Shown here piece by piece: positions 25,527 to 33,501 of a stretch of 64,000 nucleotides of DNA. Every line of letters starts with the position of its first letter. Within the stretch, counting starts at the first letter, position 1. A model generated the notes under the pieces. The model was not told the origin of the DNA and ran no database searches. It saw only the letters and a list, made by a program, of their open reading frames with translations. Origin of the DNA: an uncultured Selenomonadales bacterium (GTDB taxonomy: Bacteria; Bacillota; Negativicutes; Acidaminococcales; Acidaminococcaceae); assembly GCA_900315805.1 (NCBI GenBank), contig ONAN01000005.1:1-64000 (forward strand), written 5' to 3'. The translations under genes were made by a program, and so were the position numbers.

Positions 25527-27599
25527 TTGGATTGGAAGAAGCTTCTCGGCCGCACGGGCCGCATCGTACTGCTGGTGCTGTTCTGTGCCGCCGTGTTCTG
25601 GGCTGAAAACGAGCATGCCATCGCGCTGTTCAAAGGCATCGAACCGTTCCCCTTCGGGGATTACATGGAACGGCTCGTCAATGCCTTGCTGCGCGATGTT
25701 TTTGTGCTGCTTCTGGCCGGCCTGCTCTGGTTCCGACGCAAACGCATTCCGGACCGGCTCTGGCGCTACGAACCGGCCGTCGTCCTGGGCGTGCTCTACC
25801 TGGTCTTTGCCGGGTTCATCTGCAGCAAAATGGCCCTGGACCCCTTCTTCCTGACCACCATGGCCATTCCGGCCGGCCTGATGAACAACGTGGTCATCGT
25901 GCTCCTGGCGGGCATCTGGTTCCACCGCAACCCCATCCGCCGCAACGAGGTCATCTACTTCACAATCTACTACGTGTGCGCCGTCATCATGCTGACGGAC
26001 ATGATCTATTTCTGGCAGACGTCGATGCACGTGCAGAGCATCTTTTTCCGCAACTTCAACATCTATTCCATCGAAGGCGTCTTTTCGTCCTTCTCCAAGA
26101 AGGAGTGGGCAGGCATCGTGGCCTTCCTGGCCGTCATGTGGTTCGCCTTCCGCCTGCCGGGCCCGCGGCGCCACAAACCGAACACCCCCTGGGCCCTCAT
26201 GGTCGTCCTGGGCTATACCATGGCCTTCAACCTGCTCTATTTCTCGGGCAGCCAGCTCGGCCTCTTCGCTCTGCATGAATCGGGCCTGTGGTCCGAGGAA
26301 CAGGTGGAGAAGAGCCGCCGCGAATTCCGCGACATGCTCGTGACGCCCATTGTGCCGAACTTCGTCGGCAAGGCCGTCTTCAAAAAGGAGAAGAACCAGC
26401 TCCGGACGGCCCGCAAGACCCGCAAACTGACGGAAAAGGACAAGGACCTCATGTACCGCCTCGGCGTCATGCGCCACGAACCGTTCCAGGTGAACCGGAA
26501 ACCGGCGTACGACCGCATCGTCCTCATCATTTTCGAGTCGGTGCACCGCGACTACCTGCACATCTACAACAAGAACATCCCCAAGGAAGCGACGCCCTAC
26601 CTGGACGGCCTGGTCCGCACCTATCCCCATATCGACCATTATTATTCGTCGGCCATTCCGACGACGGAAGGCCTCAACGCCACGTTCCGTTCGCAGCTGC
26701 TCTTCGACGGCGACATCGACGGCCGCGACAAGCCGTCCTTGTTCCGCAGCCTGGCGCAGCACGGCTATGAAAGCTATTTCCAGAGCGCCTCGAGCCGCTA
26801 TTACAACAGCGAATTCCGGGAGTACACGGAACAGTTCGGCATGACCCACTACGAAGCCCGCGAAGACCTGGAAAAGGCCGGCTACACGGGCGCCTCGGGC
26901 TGGGGCTTCCACAACGACCAGATGTACAAGCGCATGCTGGAGCAATTGAAGAAGCTCAAAGGGCAGCGGTTCATCTATGTCACGAAGACCCTCGACATGC
27001 ACCAGCCGTACCCCTATTACGCGACCAAGTGGGAAGACACGCCGGAATCGTTCCGGAACAACCAGATCGTCACCATCCACGGCATGTACTGGGTGGACCA
27101 GACGCTGCAGCACTTCTTTTCCGAAGCGCTGAAGGAAGGCCTCTTCGACGAGCGGACCCTCTACATCGTCACGTCGGACCACAACCCCCATTCGGGCGGG
27201 GAATACACGAAACTCGTCGCCGACCCGAAGGACCGCCAGAGCATCGCGCCCATTCCGCTGATCTTCATCTCGAAGAACGTGGAACCCCTGCGCAGCCTGC
27301 GCTGCAGCACCTACGCCTCCCAGGTCGACCTGGCCCCGACGCTGCTGTGCCTCATGGGCATCCAGCCGCCGGCGCGCTTCATCGGCCGCAACCTGCTCCA
27401 GGACTACTACGAACCGGACAACGCCCTCGGCTTCTTCGGCGACAAGGCCTATTACTTCTCGCGGTCCCTGTCCTTCGTGGACAAGGTCGACGAACCCTAT
27501 CCGGCCCACGATTACGAAGACAGCCTGGCCAACTTCGTCATGTACACCTATTACCGCAACGGCCTTCCCCTGAAGGACGACGCCAAGGAAAAACACTGA
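25527..27599 (+). CDS. LtaS/sulfatase-fold membrane phospho-head-group transferase
   Basis: 690 aa from a TTG start with AAAGGTG 9 bases upstream; an earlier in-frame TTG at 25506 has no ribosome site. About five N-terminal transmembrane helices (residues 10-225) precede an extracytoplasmic sulfatase-fold domain (about 335-650). Metal-site candidates are Glu in IIFESVHRD, the nucleophile Thr in SAIPTTEGLNATF and Asp-His in VTSDHNPHSGGEY. This family includes lipoteichoic acid synthases, phosphoglycerol transferases and phosphoethanolamine transferases. Substrate unknown; in an LPS cluster a role in decorating LPS or a periplasmic glycan is plausible. Confidence 0.82.
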   Translation: MDWKKLLGRTGRIVLLVLFCAAVFWAENEHAIALFKGIEPFPFGDYMERLVNALLRDVFVLLLAGLLWFRRKRIPDRLWRYEPAVVLGVLYLVFAGFICSKMALDPFFLTTMAIPAGLMNNVVIVLLAGIWFHRNPIRRNEVIYFTIYYVCAVIMLTDMIYFWQTSMHVQSIFFRNFNIYSIEGVFSSFSKKEWAGIVAFLAVMWFAFRLPGPRRHKPNTPWALMVVLGYTMAFNLLYFSGSQLGLFALHESGLWSEEQVEKSRREFRDMLVTPIVPNFVGKAVFKKEKNQLRTARKTRKLTEKDKDLMYRLGVMRHEPFQVNRKPAYDRIVLIIFESVHRDYLHIYNKNIPKEATPYLDGLVRTYPHIDHYYSSAIPTTEGLNATFRSQLLFDGDIDGRDKPSLFRSLAQHGYESYFQSASSRYYNSEFREYTEQFGMTHYEAREDLEKAGYTGASGWGFHNDQMYKRMLEQLKKLKGQRFIYVTKTLDMHQPYPYYATKWEDTPESFRNNQIVTIHGMYWVDQTLQHFFSEALKEGLFDERTLYIVTSDHNPHSGGEYTKLVADPKDRQSIAPIPLIFISKNVEPLRSLRCSTYASQVDLAPTLLCLMGIQPPARFIGRNLLQDYYEPDNALGFFGDKAYYFSRSLSFVDKVDEPYPAHDYEDSLANFVMYTYYRNGLPLKDDAKEKH

Positions 27600-27702
27600 C
27601 GGCGGCCCGGGCGGGCACGATGTCCCCTGCCGGCGCACCGGAAATTTTCCGGCGGGACAAGGTTTTGCGGCGATTGTGTAACCTATGAAACACAAGTGCT
27701 TC

Positions 27703-27731
27703 TTGACGTGTCCTGCCGGCAGGAGTACACT
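27703..27731 (+). promoter_or_regulatory. Promoter of the aromatic amino-acid operon
   Basis: TTGACG (27703-27708), 17 bp, TACACT (27726-27731): close to the sigma-70/sigma-A consensus with ideal spacing. Transcription would start near 27738, giving a leader of about 300 nt before aroF. The spacer holds a perfect palindrome, listed separately. Between the preceding gene's stop (27599) and this promoter I see only a GC-rich hairpin lacking a T-tract. Confidence 0.75.
27711..27724 (+). promoter_or_regulatory. Candidate operator inside the promoter spacer
   Basis: TCCTGCCGGCAGGA is a perfect 14-bp palindrome lying exactly between the -35 and -10 boxes. A dimeric repressor bound there would block RNA polymerase. 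No regulator gene is adjacent and I cannot name the protein. The palindrome is directly visible; the operator role is inference. Confidence 0.45.
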
Positions 27732-27771
27732 TTACATATGCAGCAAATATAAGGAAACAGGTGTAACCATC

Positions 27772-27894
27772 ATGAGTATGACGCACAACGTCGCAACTGC
27801 ATATGCCTTTACCTACGGCTATAGCTACTATTACGGCTATGGCTATTTTGGCGTGGCAAAATGCGACGTAGAAGCGCGTACCCCTGAAGCATAA
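27772..27894 (+). CDS. Tyr/Phe-rich attenuation leader peptide
   Basis: 40 codons, ATG to TAA, with CAGGTG 8 bases upstream; a second ATG is at 27778. Codons 11-26 read YAFTYGYSYYYGYGYF: Tyr at 11, 15, 17, 19, 20, 21, 23 and 25, and Phe at 13 and 26. No protein function is likely. Such a run makes ribosomes pause when charged tRNA-Tyr (and tRNA-Phe) is scarce. It is followed by overlapping hairpins and a terminator, then aroF, as in classical amino-acid operon attenuation. A longer frame from 27685 would begin upstream of the transcription start and is rejected. Confidence 0.88.
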   Translation: MSMTHNVATAYAFTYGYSYYYGYGYFGVAKCDVEARTPEA

Positions 27895-27906
27895 GGCGAC
27901 AGGTTT

Positions 27907-27975
27907 CCGGCAGTGCGGCCGGGCCTGGCGGACAGCCAATTCAGGCGGGCTCTTTTACGGAGCCCGCCTTTTTTG
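27907..27975 (+). terminator. Attenuator: competing hairpins ending in an intrinsic terminator
   Basis: The terminator is a perfect 10-bp stem AGGCGGGCTC (27943-27952) / GAGCCCGCCT (27960-27969) with a 7-nt loop and a T-run to 27974. Its 5' arm can alternatively pair with GGGCCTG (27921-27927) via CGGGCTC (27946-27952), 7 bp including two G-U pairs. An earlier hairpin CCGGC (27907-27911) / GCCGG (27918-27922) shares two bases with that antiterminator. This gives the expected 1:2, 2:3, 3:4 logic downstream of the leader peptide. Pairings were found by eye, not by energy calculation. Confidence 0.8.
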
Positions 27976-28037
27976 TTGCAGGAGCAATCAGTTACCAGGC
28001 AGAAACAAAAAGGACAAAGGAAAAGGAGAGAACCATC

Positions 28038-29051
28038 ATGATCATCGTAATGAAACCCAACGCCCCCGTCGAGGAACGGGACAGAATCATCAACAGACTG
28101 CAGGAACGCGGCTACAAAGTCGACATCAGCGCCGGCAACCAGCGGACCATTTTAGGTATCATCGGCGATACGAGCGTGCTCAATCCCCATGACCTGATGG
28201 TCAACGACTGGATTGAGAAGGTCATGCGCGTGGAAGAACCGTTCAAACGCGCCAACCGGGCCTTCCATCCCGAAGACACCGTCGTTGATGTGGGCGGTGT
28301 CAAGATCGGCGGCCGGACCATCCAGGTCATGGCCGGTCCGTGCAGCGTGGAAAACCACGACCAGGTCGTGAGCATCGCGAAGTCCGTCAAGATGGCCGGT
28401 GCCCACCTGCTCCGCGGCGGCGCCTTCAAACCCCGCACCTCGCCGTACTCCTTCCAGGGCCTCGGCGCACCGGGCCTGGACCTGTTGAAGGAAGCCCGCG
28501 AAGAAACGGGCCTGCCGATTGTGACGGAAATCATGAGCGCCGATATGCTCGACCGTTTCGTGGAAGACGTGGACATGATCCAGGTCGGCGCCCGCAACAT
28601 GCAGAACTACACCCTGCTCAAGGAGCTGGGCCGGACGCGCAAACCCATCCTGCTGAAACGCGGCCTGGCGGCCACGGTCCAGGAATGGCTCATGAGCGCC
28701 GAATATATCCTGGCCGAAGGCAACCCCAACGTGGTCCTGTGCGAACGGGGTATCCGCACCTTTGAAAACTATACGCGCAATACCCTGGACCTGAGCGCCG
28801 TGCTGGCGGCGAAAAAGCTGAGCCACCTGCCGGTCATCGTCGATCCGAGCCATGCGGCGGGCCTGTGGTGGATGGTGCCGCAGCTGGCCAAGGCCGCCGT
28901 GGCAGCCGGTGCGGACGGCCTGCTGATCGAAGTGCACAACGATCCGGAAAAAGCCCTGTGCGACGGGGCCCAGTCCCTGAAACCGGAACGGTTTGCCGAA
29001 CTCATGGGCGAACTGAAGGGCATTGCCCGCATCATCGGGCGTGATATGTGA
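28038..29051 (+). CDS. aroF: 3-deoxy-7-phosphoheptulonate (DAHP) synthase
   Basis: 337 aa type I-beta enzyme. The N-terminal ferredoxin-like regulatory domain (about residues 1-70, MIIVMKPNAPVEERDRII) is the Thermotoga/Firmicutes kind that can mediate Tyr/Phe inhibition. The barrel has VMAGPCSVENHDQ, LRGGAFKPRTSPYSFQGLG and VDPSHAAGLW. It condenses phosphoenolpyruvate and erythrose-4-P, the first step of the shikimate pathway. It is first in a nine-gene operon downstream of the attenuator. AAAGGAG precedes the ATG. Confidence 0.96.
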   Translation: MIIVMKPNAPVEERDRIINRLQERGYKVDISAGNQRTILGIIGDTSVLNPHDLMVNDWIEKVMRVEEPFKRANRAFHPEDTVVDVGGVKIGGRTIQVMAGPCSVENHDQVVSIAKSVKMAGAHLLRGGAFKPRTSPYSFQGLGAPGLDLLKEAREETGLPIVTEIMSADMLDRFVEDVDMIQVGARNMQNYTLLKELGRTRKPILLKRGLAATVQEWLMSAEYILAEGNPNVVLCERGIRTFENYTRNTLDLSAVLAAKKLSHLPVIVDPSHAAGLWWMVPQLAKAAVAAGADGLLIEVHNDPEKALCDGAQSLKPERFAELMGELKGIARIIGRDM

Positions 29052-29062
29052 GGAGGCACGAC

Positions 29063-29965
29063 ATGAGCGGATCCTTTTCCGACCGTCCGGCGGACCCCGG
29101 TTTGTTCGGGAACCGTCCCCTGGAAGACCTGACGTTCGCCATCGTGGGCCTGGGTCTGATCGGCGGTTCCTATGCCAAGGCGCTGCGTAACCTGCGGGTG
29201 AAGCGCGTCCTGGGCGCGGACATCAGCCACGGCATCGCCCACGCGTGCCTGAACGCCAACATGATCGACGACATCGTGGAACCCGGCGGGGCCTCCCTGT
29301 CGGAGGCCGACGTGGTCATCTTCTGCATCTACCCGAGCGCCGTGGAAGCCTTTGTACGGGAACACCGGCAGGACTTCCGGCCGGGCATGCTCCTGACGGA
29401 TGCGACCGGCGTCAAGGGACACCTGCCTGCGGCCATCCAGGCCATGCTGCCGGAAGGCTGCGAGTTCCTTTCGGGACACCCCATGGCGGGGCGCCAGGGC
29501 AGCGGCCTGGGCATGTCCGACGCGGCCATCTTCCGGAACGCGAACTATATTTTGGTGCCGACGGAGAAAAACACGAAGGCGGCCATCGCCTGGATGCAGG
29601 CTTTCGCCAAGGCCCTTGGCTGCGCCCGTACCGTGTCCGTCACCATGGAGGAACACGACCGCATCATTGCCTACACGAGCGACCTGCCGCACATAACGGC
29701 GGTTTCCCTCGTCAATAGTTCGTCGTATAATGAGAATACAAGGTATTTCATCGCCGGCGGGTTCCGGGACGCGACGCGCGTCGCCGACATCAACCCGGAA
29801 CTGTGGAGCGACCTGTTCCTGGCCAACCGGGAAAACGTACTGGCGGAAATCGAGAAACTGCAGAAACAGCTCGACCGCTGGCACAAGGCCGTGGCTGACA
29901 ATGACCGCGAGGCCCTCAAGGCCATTTTGAAAGAGGCGGGCCCGCGGCGCCGTCAATTGTATTGA
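29063..29965 (+). CDS. tyrA: Prephenate dehydrogenase
   Basis: 300 aa. Start at ATG 29063 with AGGAGG upstream (an in-frame GTG at 29048 has no site). Rossmann motif FAIVGLGLIGGSYAKAL, then DATGVKG, and the substrate motif LSGHPMAGRQGSG, with EEHDRIIAYTSDLPHITAV in the helical domain. It converts prephenate to 4-hydroxyphenylpyruvate for tyrosine using NAD(P). There is no C-terminal ACT domain, so feedback control probably lies elsewhere (leader, AroF, PheA). Confidence 0.95.
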   Translation: MSGSFSDRPADPGLFGNRPLEDLTFAIVGLGLIGGSYAKALRNLRVKRVLGADISHGIAHACLNANMIDDIVEPGGASLSEADVVIFCIYPSAVEAFVREHRQDFRPGMLLTDATGVKGHLPAAIQAMLPEGCEFLSGHPMAGRQGSGLGMSDAAIFRNANYILVPTEKNTKAAIAWMQAFAKALGCARTVSVTMEEHDRIIAYTSDLPHITAVSLVNSSSYNENTRYFIAGGFRDATRVADINPELWSDLFLANRENVLAEIEKLQKQLDRWHKAVADNDREALKAILKEAGPRRRQLY

Positions 29966-29997
29966 GCGGCACGAAGACGGACAAACGAGGTGGAACG

Positions 29998-31071
29998 ATG
30001 CGTAAGGTACAGGTTGCCCTGGGCAGCAGAAGTTATGACATTGAAATAGAGAAGGGCCTGCTGGCGCAGGTCGGCGCGAAGGTACACGCCCTGCTGCCGC
30101 AGGCGGAAACCGTCGCCGTCATCACCGATTCGAATGTGGGACCCCTTTACAGCGGCGCCTTGTGCAAGGGACTGACGGAAGCGGGCGTCAAGGCGCCCGT
30201 GCTGACGTTCCCCGCCGGCGAGGAAAGCAAGAACCTGACGACCCTGGGCCATTTGTATGAAGGCCTTGCAGAGGCCGGCGTCACCCGCAGCGACGCGGTC
30301 CTCGCCCTGGGCGGCGGCGTGACCGGCGACATGGCGGGCCTGGCAGCGGCCACGTTTTTACGGGGCGTGGCTTTCATCCAGGTGCCCACGTCGCTTCTGG
30401 CGGCGGTGGACAGCAGCGTCGGCGGCAAGGTGGCCGTAGATCTGCCCTGCGGCAAGAACCTCGTGGGAGCCTTTTTGCAGCCGAAAGCGGTCTACATCGA
30501 CCCGGACCTGCTGCGGACCCTGCCGGCCCGGTTCCTGCACGACGGCATGGCCGAGGTGATCAAATACGGCTGCATTTTCGACGCGGACCTGTTCGAACGC
30601 CTGGGCCGGATCCATTCCGATGCGGAACTGCTGGACGCGGCGGACGACATCATCGAGCGCTGCTGCGCCCATAAGGCCCGTGTCGTGGAACACGATGAAT
30701 TTGAAAAAGGGGAGCGCATGCTCCTTAACTTTGGCCACACCCTGGGCCACGCCGTGGAAAAGACCTTCCATTACGAGACCTATTCCCACGGGGAAGCCGT
30801 CGGCATCGGCATGGTGCTGCTCACGCGGCAGACGGAGCAGCTGGGCCTGACGGAACGGGGTACGGCGGACCGCATCGCGGCGCTGCTGCGGCAGTACAGC
30901 CTGCCGACGGATGTGAAGATGGCCTCTGCCGATTTCCTGCAGACCATCGCCATGGATAAAAAGAAGCGGGGCGACCACATCACGCTGATCGTGCTGCACG
31001 CCATCGGGGACAGCTTCCGCCACCCCGTCGCGTTCCGCGGCCTGGCGGCCTATCTGCCTAAGGAGGACTGA
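29998..31071 (+). CDS. aroB: 3-dehydroquinate synthase
   Basis: 357 aa. NAD-binding and active-site motif ALGGGVTGDMAGLAAATFLRG, then VPTSLLAAVDSSVGGKVAVDLPCGKNLVGAF, and zinc-ligand regions MLLNFGHTLGHAVE and YSHGEAVGIGM. It converts DAHP to 3-dehydroquinate. The ATG at 29998 has an ACGAGGTGG site; a longer frame starting in tyrA is rejected. aroA begins one base after its stop. Confidence 0.96.
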   Translation: MRKVQVALGSRSYDIEIEKGLLAQVGAKVHALLPQAETVAVITDSNVGPLYSGALCKGLTEAGVKAPVLTFPAGEESKNLTTLGHLYEGLAEAGVTRSDAVLALGGGVTGDMAGLAAATFLRGVAFIQVPTSLLAAVDSSVGGKVAVDLPCGKNLVGAFLQPKAVYIDPDLLRTLPARFLHDGMAEVIKYGCIFDADLFERLGRIHSDAELLDAADDIIERCCAHKARVVEHDEFEKGERMLLNFGHTLGHAVEKTFHYETYSHGEAVGIGMVLLTRQTEQLGLTERGTADRIAALLRQYSLPTDVKMASADFLQTIAMDKKKRGDHITLIVLHAIGDSFRHPVAFRGLAAYLPKED

Positions 31072-31072
31072 C

Positions 31073-32401
31073 ATGACGCGTTACCAAGTGATTCCGGCCC
31101 GCCTGCACGGCACGGTGCCGGTTCCCTCGTCCAAGAGCATGGGCCACCGCCTGTGCATCTGCGCCGGCCTGTCCGAAGGCACCTGCACGGTGGACAACAT
31201 CGCCCTGTCGAAGGATATCGAGGCGACGAACCGCTGCCTGGCGGCCCTGGATGTCCCCATAGCGGAGGCGGAACCGGCCGCGGCGGGGCGCAAGGCCTTC
31301 ACCTACGGAAAAGGCGGGGCCTGGAAACAGCTGGACGGCGCCCGCGCGGCGGACTGCGGGGAATCGGGCTCGACACTGCGCTTCTTCATTCCCCTGGCTG
31401 CCCTGACAGGCGTTCCGTTTACCTTTACGGGCCACGGGAAACTCGTATCCCGTCCGGAACAGCCCTATTACGATATTTTTGCTAAACAGGGACTGCCGTA
31501 CCGGACGGGAACGGACGGTCATCTGCCCCTGACGGTGCATGGCCGCCTGCAGCCGGGAGATTACGTGCTTCCCGGCGACGTGAGTTCCCAGTTCGTGTCG
31601 GGCCTTTTGTTCGCCCTGCCGCTGCTGGACGGCGATTCGGACCTGACCATTGTGCCACCCCTGGAATCGGCGAGCTACATCGGCCTGACACTGCAGAGCA
31701 TCCGCCGCTTCGGGATTACGGTGGAGCAGCAGGACGACCTGCATTACCATATTCCCGGCCGGCAGACCTACCGGGCTCCGGCGCCGCGTGTCGCCGTCGA
31801 AGGGGACTGGTCCCAGGCGGCTTTCTGGCTCGTGGCCGGCAGCCTCGGCGCCACGCCGGACGGCATCACCTGCGCCGGCCTGGACGGTTCTTCCGGGCAG
31901 GGCGACAAAGCTGTGCTTGCGATTCTGCGCCGCATGGGGGCGGACATTACGGAAAAGGACGGCTGTTACACGGCCCGTCCGGCCCGTCTGCACGGCACGG
32001 TCATCGATGCGTCGGACTGCCCGGACCTGGTGCCGGTCCTGTCCGTCGCGGCAGCGCTGGCCGACGGAGAGACACATATTGTCCATGCGGGCCGCCTGCG
32101 TCTCAAGGAATGCGACCGCCTGGCCGCCATGGCGGCGGAACTGGGCAAGTTGGGCGCCCGGGTGGACGAGGAGCCGGAAGGGCTGCGCATCCACGGCTGT
32201 CCTGACGGACTGGCCGGCGGCGCCGTGACGCAATCCTGGAACGACCACCGCGTGGCCATGAGCCTCGCCGTGGCTGCCCTGGGCTGCAAAGCACCCGTTG
32301 AAATCAGCGGCGGGGAGAGCGTGACGAAATCCTATCCCGGATTCTGGACGGATTACGGGGCGTTAGGTGGAAAATACAGGGGGATGGAGGAAGGAAAATG
32401 A
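31073..32401 (+). CDS. aroA: 5-enolpyruvylshikimate-3-phosphate synthase
   Basis: 442 aa. N-terminal PSSKSMGHRLCICAGLSEG, then CGESGSTLRFFIPLAAL, GDVSSQFVSGLLFALPLL, and C-terminal RLKECDRLAAMAAEL and WNDHRVAMSLAVAAL. It transfers the enolpyruvyl group of PEP to shikimate-3-P. The SKS..HR start differs slightly from the usual SKSxxNR. Whether the enzyme is glyphosate class I or II was not worked out. It overlaps aroC by 4 bases. Confidence 0.94.
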   Translation: MTRYQVIPARLHGTVPVPSSKSMGHRLCICAGLSEGTCTVDNIALSKDIEATNRCLAALDVPIAEAEPAAAGRKAFTYGKGGAWKQLDGARAADCGESGSTLRFFIPLAALTGVPFTFTGHGKLVSRPEQPYYDIFAKQGLPYRTGTDGHLPLTVHGRLQPGDYVLPGDVSSQFVSGLLFALPLLDGDSDLTIVPPLESASYIGLTLQSIRRFGITVEQQDDLHYHIPGRQTYRAPAPRVAVEGDWSQAAFWLVAGSLGATPDGITCAGLDGSSGQGDKAVLAILRRMGADITEKDGCYTARPARLHGTVIDASDCPDLVPVLSVAAALADGETHIVHAGRLRLKECDRLAAMAAELGKLGARVDEEPEGLRIHGCPDGLAGGAVTQSWNDHRVAMSLAVAALGCKAPVEISGGESVTKSYPGFWTDYGALGGKYRGMEEGK

Positions 32402-33501
32402 GCGCAACATACGGAGAAACGGTCCGGCTGACCATTTTCGGCGAATCCCACGGCAAGGGCATCGGCCTCGTGCTGGACGGCGTGCCGGCGGGTACGCCTG
32501 TGGACGAGGACTTCATCCGTTCCGAAATGGCGCGGCGCGCGCCGGGACAGAACCTGATGTCGACGCAGCGCAAGGAGACGGACGCCTTTATCATCGAAAG
32601 CGGCGTCTTCGAAGGCCGGGCTGCCGGAACGCCGATCTGCGTGCTGATTCCCAACAGCGACCAGCATTCGAAGGATTATTCCATTTTGAAGGACACCATG
32701 CGTCCGGGCCATGCCGATTATGCCGGCAAGGTCAAGTACCGCGGTTACAATGACTACCGCGGCGGCGGACACTTTTCCGGCCGTCTGACGGCACCTCTCG
32801 TGTGGGCCGGCGCCCTGGCGAAGACGGTCCTGGCGAAGGAAGGCATCCTGATCGGTGCCCACATCGCCCGCCTGGCCGATGTGACGGACAAGGCCTTCGA
32901 CCCCATGGGGGAGAAGGCGGAAACCCTGTTGGCCCTGCGGACGCACGTGCTGCCCACCCTGGACGCGGACGCGGCACCGCGCATGGAAGCCGCCGTCCTG
33001 GCTGCCCGGGAAGCCCTGGACAGCGTCGGCGGTGTGGTGGAGGTCATGGTCACGGGCCTGCCGGCCGGACTGGGGGATCCCTTCTTCGATTCCCTGGAAA
33101 GCCGCCTGGCCCACGCCCTCTTTTCCGTGCCGGCCGTGAAGGGCCTGGAGTTCGGCGACGGCTTCGGCATCGCCGCCCTGCGCGGCAGCCAGGCCAACGA
33201 TGCCATGCATTACGAAGGCGGCACCGTGAAGACCCTGACCAACCATAACGGCGGCATCACCGGCGGCATCACGAACGGCATGCCCGTCGTGTTCCGCGCC
33301 GCCGTCAAACCGACGCCGTCCATCGCGCGCCCCCAGCGCACGGTGAACCTGGCGGAAGGACGCGATACGGTACTGGAAATCAAAGGCCGCCACGATCCCT
33401 GCATCGTGCCCCGTGCCGTGCCGGTCCTGGAGGCCGTGACGGCGTGGACGCTGTGGGACGTGCTGCTGTGCGGTCAGAGAGGAGACAGAGATACATTATG
33501 A
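32398..33501 (+). CDS. aroC: Chorismate synthase
   Basis: 367 aa. The N-terminal motif TIFGESHGKGIGLVLDGVPAG, YRGGGHFSGRLTAPLVWAGALAK and the C-terminal RHDPCIVPRAVPVLEAVTAW are diagnostic. It uses reduced FMN to eliminate phosphate from EPSP, giving chorismate. It overlaps aroA at its start and pheA at its end by 4 bases each (ATGA junctions). Confidence 0.96.
   Translation: MSATYGETVRLTIFGESHGKGIGLVLDGVPAGTPVDEDFIRSEMARRAPGQNLMSTQRKETDAFIIESGVFEGRAAGTPICVLIPNSDQHSKDYSILKDTMRPGHADYAGKVKYRGYNDYRGGGHFSGRLTAPLVWAGALAKTVLAKEGILIGAHIARLADVTDKAFDPMGEKAETLLALRTHVLPTLDADAAPRMEAAVLAAREALDSVGGVVEVMVTGLPAGLGDPFFDSLESRLAHALFSVPAVKGLEFGDGFGIAALRGSQANDAMHYEGGTVKTLTNHNGGITGGITNGMPVVFRAAVKPTPSIARPQRTVNLAEGRDTVLEIKGRHDPCIVPRAVPVLEAVTAWTLWDVLLCGQRGDRDTL

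Noticed and set aside
27606-27670. Hairpin with GTCCC/GGGAC and CCGGAAA/TTTCCGG after the LtaS-like gene as a terminator
   Set aside because: Internal pairing is irregular and there is no T-run; readthrough into the aro leader cannot be excluded.
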